A stretch of DNA of 12,462 nucleotides from CAYVTV01 sp964454295 (GTDB lineage: Bacteria > Bacteroidota > Bacteroidia > Bacteroidales > GCA-2748055): contig CAYVTV010000118.1 in the NCBI GenBank assembly GCA_964454295.1, forward strand, positions 1-12,462, read 5' to 3'. The position numbers were made by a program, and so were the translations under genes. Below, in pieces: positions 1 through 6,191 of the stretch (position 1 is the first letter of the stretch; each line of letters starts with the position of its first letter). The notes beneath the pieces were generated by a model. The model had not been told where the DNA came from. It did no database searches and worked only from the letters and a program-made list of their open reading frames with translations.

Positions 1-495
1 CGGTTCTCCGGGGAAGTCTGTGATCAGCCTTCGGAAGGTTTCCAGCCCAAGATAAAAGTCCCGTTTATAGACATAGGATTTACCCATGAGCAATAAATTA
101 TCATCAATCCATTTATTATATTCCTTTTTATTATAAAAGTCGCGCTGTTTTTGCGTTACAGGTCCCTTTTTCATTTCAGGTTTTGCTGTGATGGAGTGAA
201 GGACAATAACCTTTGTAGCTTTTGCGAGCGCCCTGTCCATATCGGGAGCCACTGTCTGGGCAACAGATTCGTTGGAGAAATAAAAAACAGGAAGAATCCG
301 GGTATAATTGTCTGTAAATGACTTTTCAGCCTTCTCAACCCCCCTTTTAAAACTTTCATTACCGTTAAAGAAAATATTATATTTTGAGGTGAGGTTATGA
401 TATGAACGGGTTAGATGGGTATTTCTTTCGGTGGAACAACCGGATAGAAATACGATAGTGGAAAGAAGTAATATAATTAATGACCGTAATTCCAA
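1..495 (-). CDS. porW: PorW/SprE-like type IX secretion lipoprotein, N-terminal part (runs off the left edge)
   Basis: The minus-strand frame is open from a TTG at 493-495 to the left edge, giving 165 residues of a longer protein. It begins with a hydrophobic lipoprotein signal peptide ending in lipobox LSGC, with Cys20 encoded at 436-438. The mature N-terminus has a tyrosine- and asparagine-rich stretch (SYHNLTSKYNIFFNG), then NYTRILPVFYF, MDRALAKATKVI and WIDDNLLLMGKSYVYKRDF, the last looking like the start of TPR helices. This pattern is what I know from the Bacteroidota PorW/SprE family, an outer-membrane TPR lipoprotein needed for type IX secretion and gliding. No ATG lies in frame between the stop at 508-510 and the lipobox, so TTG is the likeliest start; ATT codons just upstream are possible but rarer. 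It is last in the minus-strand gene series, 83 bases after the metallophosphoesterase stop. The family call is from memory of the N-terminus only; the TPR body is outside the window. Confidence 0.78.
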   Translation of the reverse strand, partial: MELRSLIILLLSTIVFLSGCSTERNTHLTRSYHNLTSKYNIFFNGNESFKRGVEKAEKSFTDNYTRILPVFYFSNESVAQTVAPDMDRALAKATKVIVLHSITAKPEMKKGPVTQKQRDFYNKKEYNKWIDDNLLLMGKSYVYKRDFYLGLETFRRLITDFPGEP

Positions 496-511
496 TGTAA
501 TAATGATTTAT

Positions 512-526
512 AAAGTTAATAACTTT
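512..526. repeat. Small dyad upstream of the porW-like gene
   Basis: AAAGTTA and TAACTTT face each other around one base, 17 bases upstream of the TTG start. On the minus strand it includes TAACTTTA, one base off the Bacteroidota -7 consensus TAnnTTTG, so it may be part of the promoter or a regulator site. This is seen directly; function is a guess. Confidence 0.3.
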
Positions 527-564
527 AAAAATGGGTTGTTATTTTATTACTGGGGATATTTTTT

Positions 565-617
565 AATACCCTGACAGGTTAATACCCTGACAGGGTTTTG
601 AACCCTGTCAGGGTATT
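565..617. repeat. Palindromic repeat (17-bp arms, 3-base loop) plus adjacent degenerate half copy
   Basis: AATACCCTGACAGGGTT at 581-597 and its exact reverse complement at 601-617 flank the loop TTG. A third copy of the arm, lacking one G (AATACCCTGACAGGTT), lies directly before it at 565-580. The palindrome overlaps the last 12 codons and stop of the metallophosphoesterase gene. No T-run follows in either direction, so it is not a textbook terminator, although a transcript would form a very stable hairpin. It looks like a dispersed REP-like intergenic element; I believe similar CCCTGACAGGG palindromes are common in Bacteroidota genomes, but this was not searched. Confidence 0.85.
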
Positions 618-1895
618 CCTCAAAAAATTATCCTCCGGGTAAAGATCATGATAGAGTGTTTTAACCAGGTTCTTCTTAAATCCGATTAAAAACTTCCCTT
701 TAAAACTTATACCTTCCATATCCAATGGTTTTTCGGGAACTATCTCATCACCGGCATAGTGAGCCACAAATGCATCAGCCACCTGGCCGGAAAGCGCCCA
801 TGCTTCAGCACTGTCAACCTTCATCCCGATAAGTGTGTTTGCAGCAATGCCTGAAATACCTGAGTGCACATAATCTCTCGAATACTTTTTGAAATCAGGG
901 ACAGATGGCAGGTTCTCAATAAAAAAAGTACTCACTGTCAGTTCCTGTGAGCCGGAAATGTGGATTGTCCTTATTGGACAAGGGTATGTAACAAGGGAGC
1001 CGGTTTCAATATCGAGGATAAAATTACCTTTGCCAAAAGTTTTCATGGTGATATCCTGTGCATGATAATGACCTGTACATACTATCCTTACTCCGTATGA
1101 AGCCAGTAAGGCAGATACTTTCTTATGGTTATCAACTACATATTCCCCGTAAAATTTTTTCTGTTTTTTATAATGTTCAAGAACTCCGTGATGCATAAAG
1201 GCAATCATGGCTTTATTCCTGCTGCTGCCTGCCGCCAGTATTTCCTCCAGCCATTTCAACGTTTCCCTGCTGAATCTTCCGCTTGTCACCGGGTGACCTT
1301 CAGCTGGATTATCATTATACCGGCATGCATCCAGGCCAAGGATCCACAAACCATCCACCGGTTCAGTCACATAGCTCAGAGAATTCATATCCCTGAACAG
1401 GGCATTGCTATAACCGAAACCGGCATATATTTCACTGAATTCCTGCGGGGTAACTGAATGCACTCTTTCCTTCATGTCACCCGCATACCTGTATGCGTCA
1501 GGATTATTTATATCGTGATTGCCGGGAACGACAAATACCTTTTTTCCCGAGGATTGTATCCGTTCCAGGTATTGTCCCATTTTAATATGGCCTGATTTTT
1601 CTCCGTCTTTTGTAAGGTCTCCGGGCACAAGTACAAAATCAGCATCAGTTTTCGCAATAAATCTGAAAGTTTCCTCCAGAATTTCAACACTTTCTTTCAG
1701 CAATTTACGATCCTTATCCAGGTAATCCTGAAATACCTTTCCCTCTGTACCTAGATCAGGATCATAAAAATGAGGGTCACTGAATACCAGAAAAGTAACT
1801 TCAGGATATGGCGGGAATGACGCGTAACAGTTGTAATTAAGGCCTTGTATCATCATTAAAACGGCCAGTTGCAGTATTGGCAGTGTGTATCTCAT
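579..1895 (-). CDS. Secreted calcineurin-like metallophosphoesterase
   Basis: This 438-residue protein has a hydrophobic N-terminus (about 1-25, no lipobox) consistent with export to the periplasm or beyond. It carries the full metal-binding set of the calcineurin-like phosphoesterase fold: SDPHF (Asp40, His42), GDLTKDGE (Asp93), GNHD (Asn127, His128), MHHG (His235/236) and GHYH (His276, His278). These should hold a two-metal centre that hydrolyses phosphoester bonds; the substrate cannot be read from sequence. A region of about 130 residues after the catalytic domain (310-438) is unassigned. The final residues, NTLTGFKTLSGY, are encoded by the palindromic repeat at 581-617, so the original C-terminus was probably near residue 426 and was replaced or extended by the repeat. 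It follows the DUF1987 gene after 94 bases and precedes the porW-like gene on the same strand. Function beyond the fold is unknown. Confidence 0.9.
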   Translation of the reverse strand: MRYTLPILQLAVLMMIQGLNYNCYASFPPYPEVTFLVFSDPHFYDPDLGTEGKVFQDYLDKDRKLLKESVEILEETFRFIAKTDADFVLVPGDLTKDGEKSGHIKMGQYLERIQSSGKKVFVVPGNHDINNPDAYRYAGDMKERVHSVTPQEFSEIYAGFGYSNALFRDMNSLSYVTEPVDGLWILGLDACRYNDNPAEGHPVTSGRFSRETLKWLEEILAAGSSRNKAMIAFMHHGVLEHYKKQKKFYGEYVVDNHKKVSALLASYGVRIVCTGHYHAQDITMKTFGKGNFILDIETGSLVTYPCPIRTIHISGSQELTVSTFFIENLPSVPDFKKYSRDYVHSGISGIAANTLIGMKVDSAEAWALSGQVADAFVAHYAGDEIVPEKPLDMEGISFKGKFLIGFKKNLVKTLYHDLYPEDNFLRNTLTGFKTLSGY

Positions 1896-1989
1896 AGTAA
1901 ATCAGATGTGTTTGACAAATCGTAAGATCATTCGGGCAGGAAAGGCTATCGGGATTCCGGACACCCGCACAACCGGTTATATAAAAATA

Positions 1990-2352
1990 TTACTTAACCT
2001 CAATAACTTTGAAAGGCATTTCCAGCAAGCTCCGGAAATCATTCCCAAGTTCCAGCATAGACTCATCATCATAATCATAATGCCACAAAATGGATATGTC
2101 TTTCCCCTGTAAATACATATCATTAAGAATGCCCAGGATCGTAGAAATATACTTCTTTGAGCCACTGTTTATGTATTCGAGGCGAAAACGGATTTCTGTT
2201 TTATCAGCCAGGGCTTCTGCAAATGTTTGAATTTCTGTTATTATTGGTGAAAAAAAATCGTGGGAGTCTTCCGGTATGGATCTTCCTTTAATTTCAATAA
2301 ATCCTTGTTCGATAACAACACTTGGAGTGCTTTTTGTTCCTTCAATTTTCAT
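1990..2352 (-). CDS. DUF1987 / SiaC-like regulatory phosphoprotein
   Basis: The ATG at 2350-2352 gives 120 residues with the whole DUF1987 (SiaC) pattern: GTKSTPSVVIE near the start, IEIKGRSIPEDSHDFFSPI (19-37), RLEYINSGSKKYI (57-69) and ILWHYDYDDESMLELG (88-103). In Pseudomonas, SiaC is phosphorylated by the kinase SiaB and dephosphorylated by SiaA, and binds the diguanylate cyclase SiaD. The SiaC phospho-site lies in a segment matching NSGS here, where Ser63 or Ser65 would be the acceptor; that alignment is mine. The frame stays open upstream to 2469, but that extension overlaps the preceding gene and encodes unrelated hydrophobic sequence, so I use the internal ATG where the family begins. 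No SiaB-type kinase or SiaA-type phosphatase gene is visible nearby. The acidic WHYDYDDE stretch is typical. It probably acts in the cytoplasm as a small switch; its partner here is unknown. Confidence 0.85.
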   Translation of the reverse strand: MKIEGTKSTPSVVIEQGFIEIKGRSIPEDSHDFFSPIITEIQTFAEALADKTEIRFRLEYINSGSKKYISTILGILNDMYLQGKDISILWHYDYDDESMLELGNDFRSLLEMPFKVIEVK

Positions 2353-2378
2353 GATATTGGAAAATTTGGATTTCGGAA

Positions 2379-2410
2379 TAAATATAAGGAAAAAAAGAGT
2401 ATATATACAA
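2379..2410 (-). promoter_or_regulatory. Possible promoter of the DUF1987 gene
   Basis: On the minus strand TTG (2408-2410) is followed after 21 bases by TATATTTA (2379-2386), one base from the Bacteroidota -7 consensus TAnnTTTG. It lies within the 58-base gap between the RHH-like stop and the DUF1987 start, suggesting that gene can be transcribed on its own. Confidence 0.3.
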
Positions 2411-2641
2411 TTACTGCATAAATAAGTTAGGTTTTTCAAATTCAAAAAGGGAGGGATAATCTCTGTCAAACCTGCTGAGAACCTCGGTCAGAATAGTTTT
2501 ACGCATAAATCCCGACTTATTGTCAACCTTATATTTTTTGCAATACGCTTCAATAGCCTGCATTTCGCGGTTATTGAACATTATGGAGTGTTTGTTGCGC
2601 CGTAAAAGATTCTCGTCCTTTTTCCTGCGTGATGTTGTCAT
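2411..2641 (-). CDS. Small ribbon-helix-helix-like protein, family not named
   Basis: This 76-residue protein has a basic start (TTSRRKKDENLLRRNK), a likely beta-strand HSIMFN (18-23), a helix REMQAIEAYCKKY (25-37) and a second helix KSGFMRKTILTEVLSRF (42-58). It ends in an aromatic and acidic tail (DYPSLFEFEKPNLF). Strand-helix-helix at this spacing is the ribbon-helix-helix architecture of small DNA-binding regulators and relaxosome accessory proteins, so DNA binding is the best inference. I recognise near-identical small proteins as common hypothetical genes in Bacteroidales but know no assigned function. It is the first gene after the repeat-rich spacer behind lepA, and a dyad overlaps its putative promoter at 2661-2693, as expected for an autoregulated repressor. 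There is no sign of a toxin partner: the next gene is DUF1987. Confidence 0.7.
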   Translation of the reverse strand: MTTSRRKKDENLLRRNKHSIMFNNREMQAIEAYCKKYKVDNKSGFMRKTILTEVLSRFDRDYPSLFEFEKPNLFMQ

Positions 2642-2660
2642 TCTTTATGCTAAGATGAAT

Positions 2661-2693
2661 GTTTCAAAAATACGTTTTTGTATTTTCTGAAAC
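2661..2693 (-). promoter_or_regulatory. Inverted repeat overlapping the promoter of the RHH-like gene
   Basis: GTTTCAAAAATAC (2661-2673) and GTATTTTCTGAAAC (2680-2693) are inverted copies differing by one inserted base, with the 6-base spacer GTTTTT. On the minus strand the dyad contains TATTTTTG (2665-2672), an exact match to the -7 consensus TAnnTTTG, 23 bases upstream of the start at 2641. No good -33 TTG is seen at the right distance. A dyad over the -7 element suits an operator, possibly for the RHH-like protein itself. Confidence 0.5.
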
Positions 2694-2732
2694 AGGGGAT
2701 TTCAGGGGAAAGTATTAACAAGATGCTAACAG

Positions 2733-2855
2733 GTGGTTGAGTGGTTACGTGGTTAGACAAGCCCCCGTGATAGCGTGATCCCGTCCGTGCAGCTATGTGT
2801 CTGCAGCGCAATCACTTAACCACTCAACCACGCAACCACGTAACCACTCAACCAC
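2733..2855. repeat. Large inverted repeat (22-bp perfect arms) with internal tandem copies
   Basis: The 22 bases at 2733-2754, built from GTGGTTGAGTGGTTACGTGGTT-type GTGGTT units, are exactly complementary to 2834-2855. The intervening 79 bases include another right-arm copy, so TAACCACTCAACCAC occurs at 2817-2831 and again at 2841-2855. The loop also carries CCCGTGAT and GTGATCCC (2775-2782), the reverse complement of the 8-bp unit repeated at the right end of the window. It lies between the lepA stop (2862) and the RHH-like gene, so lepA mRNA would carry a strong hairpin just after its stop; an attenuating or terminating role is possible, but no T-run follows the hairpin. Confidence 0.85.
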
Positions 2856-2861
2856 TATTTT

Positions 2862-4649
2862 TTAATCCAACTTCAACACCGCCAGAAATGCAGTCTGGGG
2901 AACTTCAATATTTCCCACCTGTCTCATTCTCTTCTTCCCTTTCTTTTGTTTTTCGAGGAGTTTGCGTTTGCGGGTGATATCACCGCCATAACATTTGGCA
3001 GTAACATCTTTTCTGAGTGCCTTTACGGTTTCGCGTGCAATTATTTTTGCACTGATGGCGGCCTGTATGGCAATATCAAACTGCTGCCTGGGGATAAGTT
3101 CTTTCAGCTTTACACACATACGCCTTCCAAAATCATATGCATTTGACCGGTGAATAAGAGTTGATAAGGCATCTACCATCTCACCGTTGAGGAGAATATC
3201 CAGTCTTACGAGGTCGGCTTTTTTATAAGCGGAGGTATGGTAATCAAACGAAGCGTACCCTTTTGAAATACTTTTCAGCTTATCATAAAAGTCGAATACT
3301 ATCTCAGCCAAAGGCATCTCAAAGCTGAGTTCCACACGGTTGGAGGTAAGGTAGAACTGATTGAGGAGTGTTCCTCTTTTATCAAGACAGAGTTTCATGA
3401 TAGAGCCTACATATTCTGCCTGTGAGATTATCTGTGCCCTTATATATGGTTCTTCAATATAATCAATATAATTTTGTTCGGGAAGGCCTGAGGGGTTATG
3501 TACATCAACCACCTCACCCTTCCTGGTAAAAACTTTATATGATACGTTAGGTACTGTAGTTATGACATCCATATTAAATTCACGGTCCAGCCTTTCCTGG
3601 ATTATTTCCATATGGAGCAGGCCAAGAAAACCGCATCTGAACCCAAATCCCAGGGCTGCAGATGATTCAGGAATAAAGGTAAGGGAAGCATCATTCAACT
3701 GAAGCTTCTCGATGGAAGCACGTAAATCTTCATAATCATCAGCATCAACAGGGTATATTCCGGCAAAAACCATAGGTTTCACTTCAGAAAATCCTTCAAT
3801 AGCAGAAGAACAGGTTTCTTCCACATGTGTAATGGTATCCCCCACTTTTACTTCACGGCTTGATTTGATACCTGAAATAATATACCCCACATCTCCTGCA
3901 TACAGCACTTTCCTGGGTTCGGGGCGGAGTTGTAAAACACCGATCTCATCAGCATGGTAACTCATCTTTGTGGAGAAAAACATCACATAGTCATCCTTAC
4001 GTAAGGTGCCGTTAAAAATACGGAAATACGCATATATCCCTCTGAATGGATTAAATACAGAATCAAAGATCAACGCCTGGAGAGGGGCTTCAGGGTCTCC
4101 CCCTGGAGGTGGAATTTTTTTAATTATAGCTTCTAATATTTCTTCAACACCCATTCCTGTTTTACCGCTTGCTTCGATAATATCATCAGGATCACATCCT
4201 GTGAGATCCAGTATCTGATCTTTTACCTCTTCGGGCATGGCACTTTCCATATCCATTTTATTCAATACCGGGATAATTTCCAGGTTATGGTCAATCGCCT
4301 GGTACAGGTTGGAAATGGTTTGCGCCTGTATACCCTGTGTTGCATCCACAATAAGAAGTGCGCCTTCACATGCTGCTATTGAGCGCGACACTTCATAGGA
4401 AAAGTCAACATGACCCGGGGTATCGATAAGATTCAGCGTATAGGTTGTCCCTTCATATTCATACAGCATTTGTATCGCATGACTTTTAATGGTTATCCCT
4501 CTTTCACGCTCCAGGTCCATACTGTCAAGTACCTGGTCTTTAAAGTCTCTGGCAGATACGGTATTGGTAATCTGCAGCAACCTGTCGGCCAGTGTGCTTT
4601 TCCCATGGTCAATGTGGGCGATGATACAGAAATTCCTGATGTTTTTCAT
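2862..4649 (-). CDS. lepA: Elongation factor 4 (LepA), back-translocating ribosomal GTPase
   Basis: The protein starts MKNIRNFCIIAHIDHGKST and is 595 residues, the normal length for LepA. GTPase motifs are intact: G1 AHIDHGKS (11-18), G2 in RERGITI (48-54), G3 DTPGH (76-80), G4 NKMD (130-133) and G5 in ASGKTGMG. The C-terminus carries the LepA-specific domain (SYKKADLVRLDILLNGEMVDALS, then GRRMCVKLKELIPRQQFDIAIQAAI and ITRKRKLLEKQKKGKKRMRQ), which separates it from EF-G, TypA and IF-2. It acts on ribosomes in the cytoplasm or at the membrane under ionic or other stress. An in-frame ATG at 4707-4709 would add 20 residues but that stretch is not conserved and overlaps a simple repeat, so 4649 is preferred. 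It follows pgk by 168 bases and is followed by the large inverted repeat. Confidence 0.98.
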   Translation of the reverse strand: MKNIRNFCIIAHIDHGKSTLADRLLQITNTVSARDFKDQVLDSMDLERERGITIKSHAIQMLYEYEGTTYTLNLIDTPGHVDFSYEVSRSIAACEGALLIVDATQGIQAQTISNLYQAIDHNLEIIPVLNKMDMESAMPEEVKDQILDLTGCDPDDIIEASGKTGMGVEEILEAIIKKIPPPGGDPEAPLQALIFDSVFNPFRGIYAYFRIFNGTLRKDDYVMFFSTKMSYHADEIGVLQLRPEPRKVLYAGDVGYIISGIKSSREVKVGDTITHVEETCSSAIEGFSEVKPMVFAGIYPVDADDYEDLRASIEKLQLNDASLTFIPESSAALGFGFRCGFLGLLHMEIIQERLDREFNMDVITTVPNVSYKVFTRKGEVVDVHNPSGLPEQNYIDYIEEPYIRAQIISQAEYVGSIMKLCLDKRGTLLNQFYLTSNRVELSFEMPLAEIVFDFYDKLKSISKGYASFDYHTSAYKKADLVRLDILLNGEMVDALSTLIHRSNAYDFGRRMCVKLKELIPRQQFDIAIQAAISAKIIARETVKALRKDVTAKCYGGDITRKRKLLEKQKKGKKRMRQVGNIEVPQTAFLAVLKLD

Positions 4650-4817
4650 TAAATAGTTGCAAAATATACCAAAAAAAGGACGCGATGACGCAAAGGCGCA
4701 ATGTAACAATTTCTTTTTCTAACGAATTCCAACCGACATACTTTGCACCCCGGCGATTAATTAAAAAGTTATGTGTTTGAAAAAGTAGCAGGTAAGCACA
4801 CTCATACTCCTTTCCAT
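4650..4817. other. Spacer between pgk and lepA with a GACGC/CGCAAAG-type simple repeat
   Basis: The 168-base spacer holds at 4679-4703 a stretch built from GACGC, GATGACGC and AAAGGCGC, about 30-54 bases upstream of the lepA start. On the minus strand TATATTTTG (one base longer than TAnnTTTG) lies at 4659-4667 and may be the lepA -7 element. I find no clear hairpin terminator after pgk. Confidence 0.45.
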
Positions 4818-6077
4818 CTACCCCCTTATTGCCTTTATGCCCGGTAATTCTTTCCCTTCGATGAATTCCAGCATGGCGCCGCCGCCCGTGGAAACATAAC
4901 TGACTTTATCGGCAAGTCCGAATTTGTTGACAGCTGCCACGGAATCACCTCCTCCCACCAGGCTGAAAGCGCCCTTTGAAGTTGATTCTGCAATTGCTTC
5001 AGCAATGGCAATAGTTCCTTTTTGGAAATTTTTCATCTCGAAAACTCCCATAGGACCATTCCACAGGATAGTTTTTGAATTTCGTATGGTTTCGGCATAC
5101 AGCTTTATGGTTTTCTCTCCAATATCAAGACCCATCCACCCTTCTTCACCTTCATCAACAGGGGTAACCTTCGTTGCCGCTTCATTATCAAAATTATCAG
5201 CAAGAACCTGATCTACGGGGAGAATTAATTGTACTCCTTTTGCCTGTGCTTTTTTTATCAGATCATTCGCCGTTTCAAGTTTATCTTCCTCACAGAGAGA
5301 CTTTCCGATCTTTCCTCCCCGCGCTTTTATGAAGGTATATGTCATCCCTCCGCCAATGATCAGATTATCAACCTTATCGAGAAGATTTTCAATAACCAGA
5401 ATTTTATCAGATACCTTGGCACCTCCCATAATGGCAGTAAATGGTTTTTCTGCTTTAAGCAGCACTTTCTCCATCGCATTAAGCTCATTTTCAATCAGGT
5501 ACCCGAACATGCTATTTCCGGGAAAATGCGCTGCAACCAGAGCAGTGGAGGCATGTGCACGATGAGCAGTGCCAAAAGCATCATTCACATAACAATCCGC
5601 ATAACCGGCAAGTTTTGCAGTAAATTGTTTCTGGCTTTCCTTAACCTTTGATTTAGCTGTCTTTTTCTCTTCTTCAGATGCATCTTTAGGAAGGTGATAG
5701 GGCTTGCCTTCTTCCTCTTCATAAAACCTGAGGTTTTCCAACAGCATTACTTCACCGGGTTTTAAAGATGCAGCCATCTTTCCTGCATCCTCACCTATGC
5801 AATCACCGGCAAACTTTACCGGGCTTCCCAGTACTTTCTCAATAGCCGGAACTACATGTTTCAGGGAATACTTTTCCTGGGGTTTTCCATCAGGACGCCC
5901 CAGATGAGACATGAGTATGGCAGAACCGCCACTTTCCAGAATTTTCCTGACCGTTGGCATGGCTCCGCGAATACGGGTATCGTCGGTAACTTCAAAACTG
6001 CTGTTTAAAGGCACATTGAAATCCACACGTACAATGGCTCTTTTACCGGTAAAATTGTAATTGTCAATTGTAAGCAT
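4818..6077 (-). CDS. pgk: Phosphoglycerate kinase
   Basis: This 419-residue enzyme transfers the acyl phosphate of 1,3-bisphosphoglycerate to ADP in glycolysis and runs in reverse in gluconeogenesis. All family signatures are present: RVDFNVP (17-23) with Asp19 and Asn21, Arg36, SHLGRP (57-62), LLENLRF (112-118), NDAFGTAHRAHAS (165-177), GGAKVSDK (218-225), GGGMTYTF (242-249), the nucleotide-site segment GWMGLDIG, WNGPMGVFE (339-347), and GGGDSVAA plus STGGGA at the C-terminal domain. A charged Lys/Glu-rich insertion (about 124-152) sits in the N-domain, a feature I associate with Bacteroidota homologues. It is the first gene of the minus-strand series, transcribed divergently from holB; the minus-strand TAACTTTG at 6118-6125 is a fair -7 element. 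Cytoplasmic, complete, no anomalies. Confidence 0.98.
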   Translation of the reverse strand: MLTIDNYNFTGKRAIVRVDFNVPLNSSFEVTDDTRIRGAMPTVRKILESGGSAILMSHLGRPDGKPQEKYSLKHVVPAIEKVLGSPVKFAGDCIGEDAGKMAASLKPGEVMLLENLRFYEEEEGKPYHLPKDASEEEKKTAKSKVKESQKQFTAKLAGYADCYVNDAFGTAHRAHASTALVAAHFPGNSMFGYLIENELNAMEKVLLKAEKPFTAIMGGAKVSDKILVIENLLDKVDNLIIGGGMTYTFIKARGGKIGKSLCEEDKLETANDLIKKAQAKGVQLILPVDQVLADNFDNEAATKVTPVDEGEEGWMGLDIGEKTIKLYAETIRNSKTILWNGPMGVFEMKNFQKGTIAIAEAIAESTSKGAFSLVGGGDSVAAVNKFGLADKVSYVSTGGGAMLEFIEGKELPGIKAIRG

Positions 6078-6117
6078 ATGCTAAGTTATTAAGGTTATTA
6101 TTTCCCAAATCAAGCCC

Positions 6118-6125
6118 CAAAGTTA
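6118..6125 (-). promoter_or_regulatory. Putative -7 element for pgk
   Basis: TAACTTTG on the minus strand matches TAnnTTTG exactly, 41 bases upstream of the pgk start. A matching -33 TTG at about 19 bases upstream is not evident, so this is moderate support only. Confidence 0.45.
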
Positions 6126-6143
6126 AAAAAAGAATTTTATAAT

Positions 6144-6151
6144 TACCTTTG
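6144..6151 (+). promoter_or_regulatory. Putative -7 element for the holB operon
   Basis: TACCTTTG on the plus strand matches TAnnTTTG exactly, 40 bases upstream of the holB start. A TTA at 6123-6125 with an 18-base spacer could serve as a weak -33. It lies back to back with the pgk element at 6118-6125, making a compact divergent promoter. Confidence 0.5.
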
Positions 6152-6191
6152 TTGAAATCTCATTACAATAATTTCATTACGAAGCGCAGAT

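Noticed and set aside
581..617. Rho-independent terminator
   Set aside because: The hairpin is strong but neither side is followed by a run of T, and it overlaps the coding end.
1125..1457. 110-codon plus-strand frame
   Set aside because: It lies wholly antisense to the metallophosphoesterase, whose metal-binding motifs are intact in the other frame; the translation shows no domain pattern.
2353..2469. Upstream extension of the DUF1987 gene by 39 codons
   Set aside because: It overlaps the RHH-like gene and adds non-conserved hydrophobic sequence; the family begins at the internal ATG at 2352.
2733..2855. CRISPR-like array
   Set aside because: The units are short, of low complexity and inverted, without regular unique spacers, and no cas genes are present.
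4650..4709. 20-codon N-terminal extension of LepA
   Set aside because: LepA proteins start close to MKNIRNF; the extension runs into a simple repeat.
5229..5651. 140-codon plus-strand frame
   Set aside because: Antisense shadow of pgk, with no recognisable domain.
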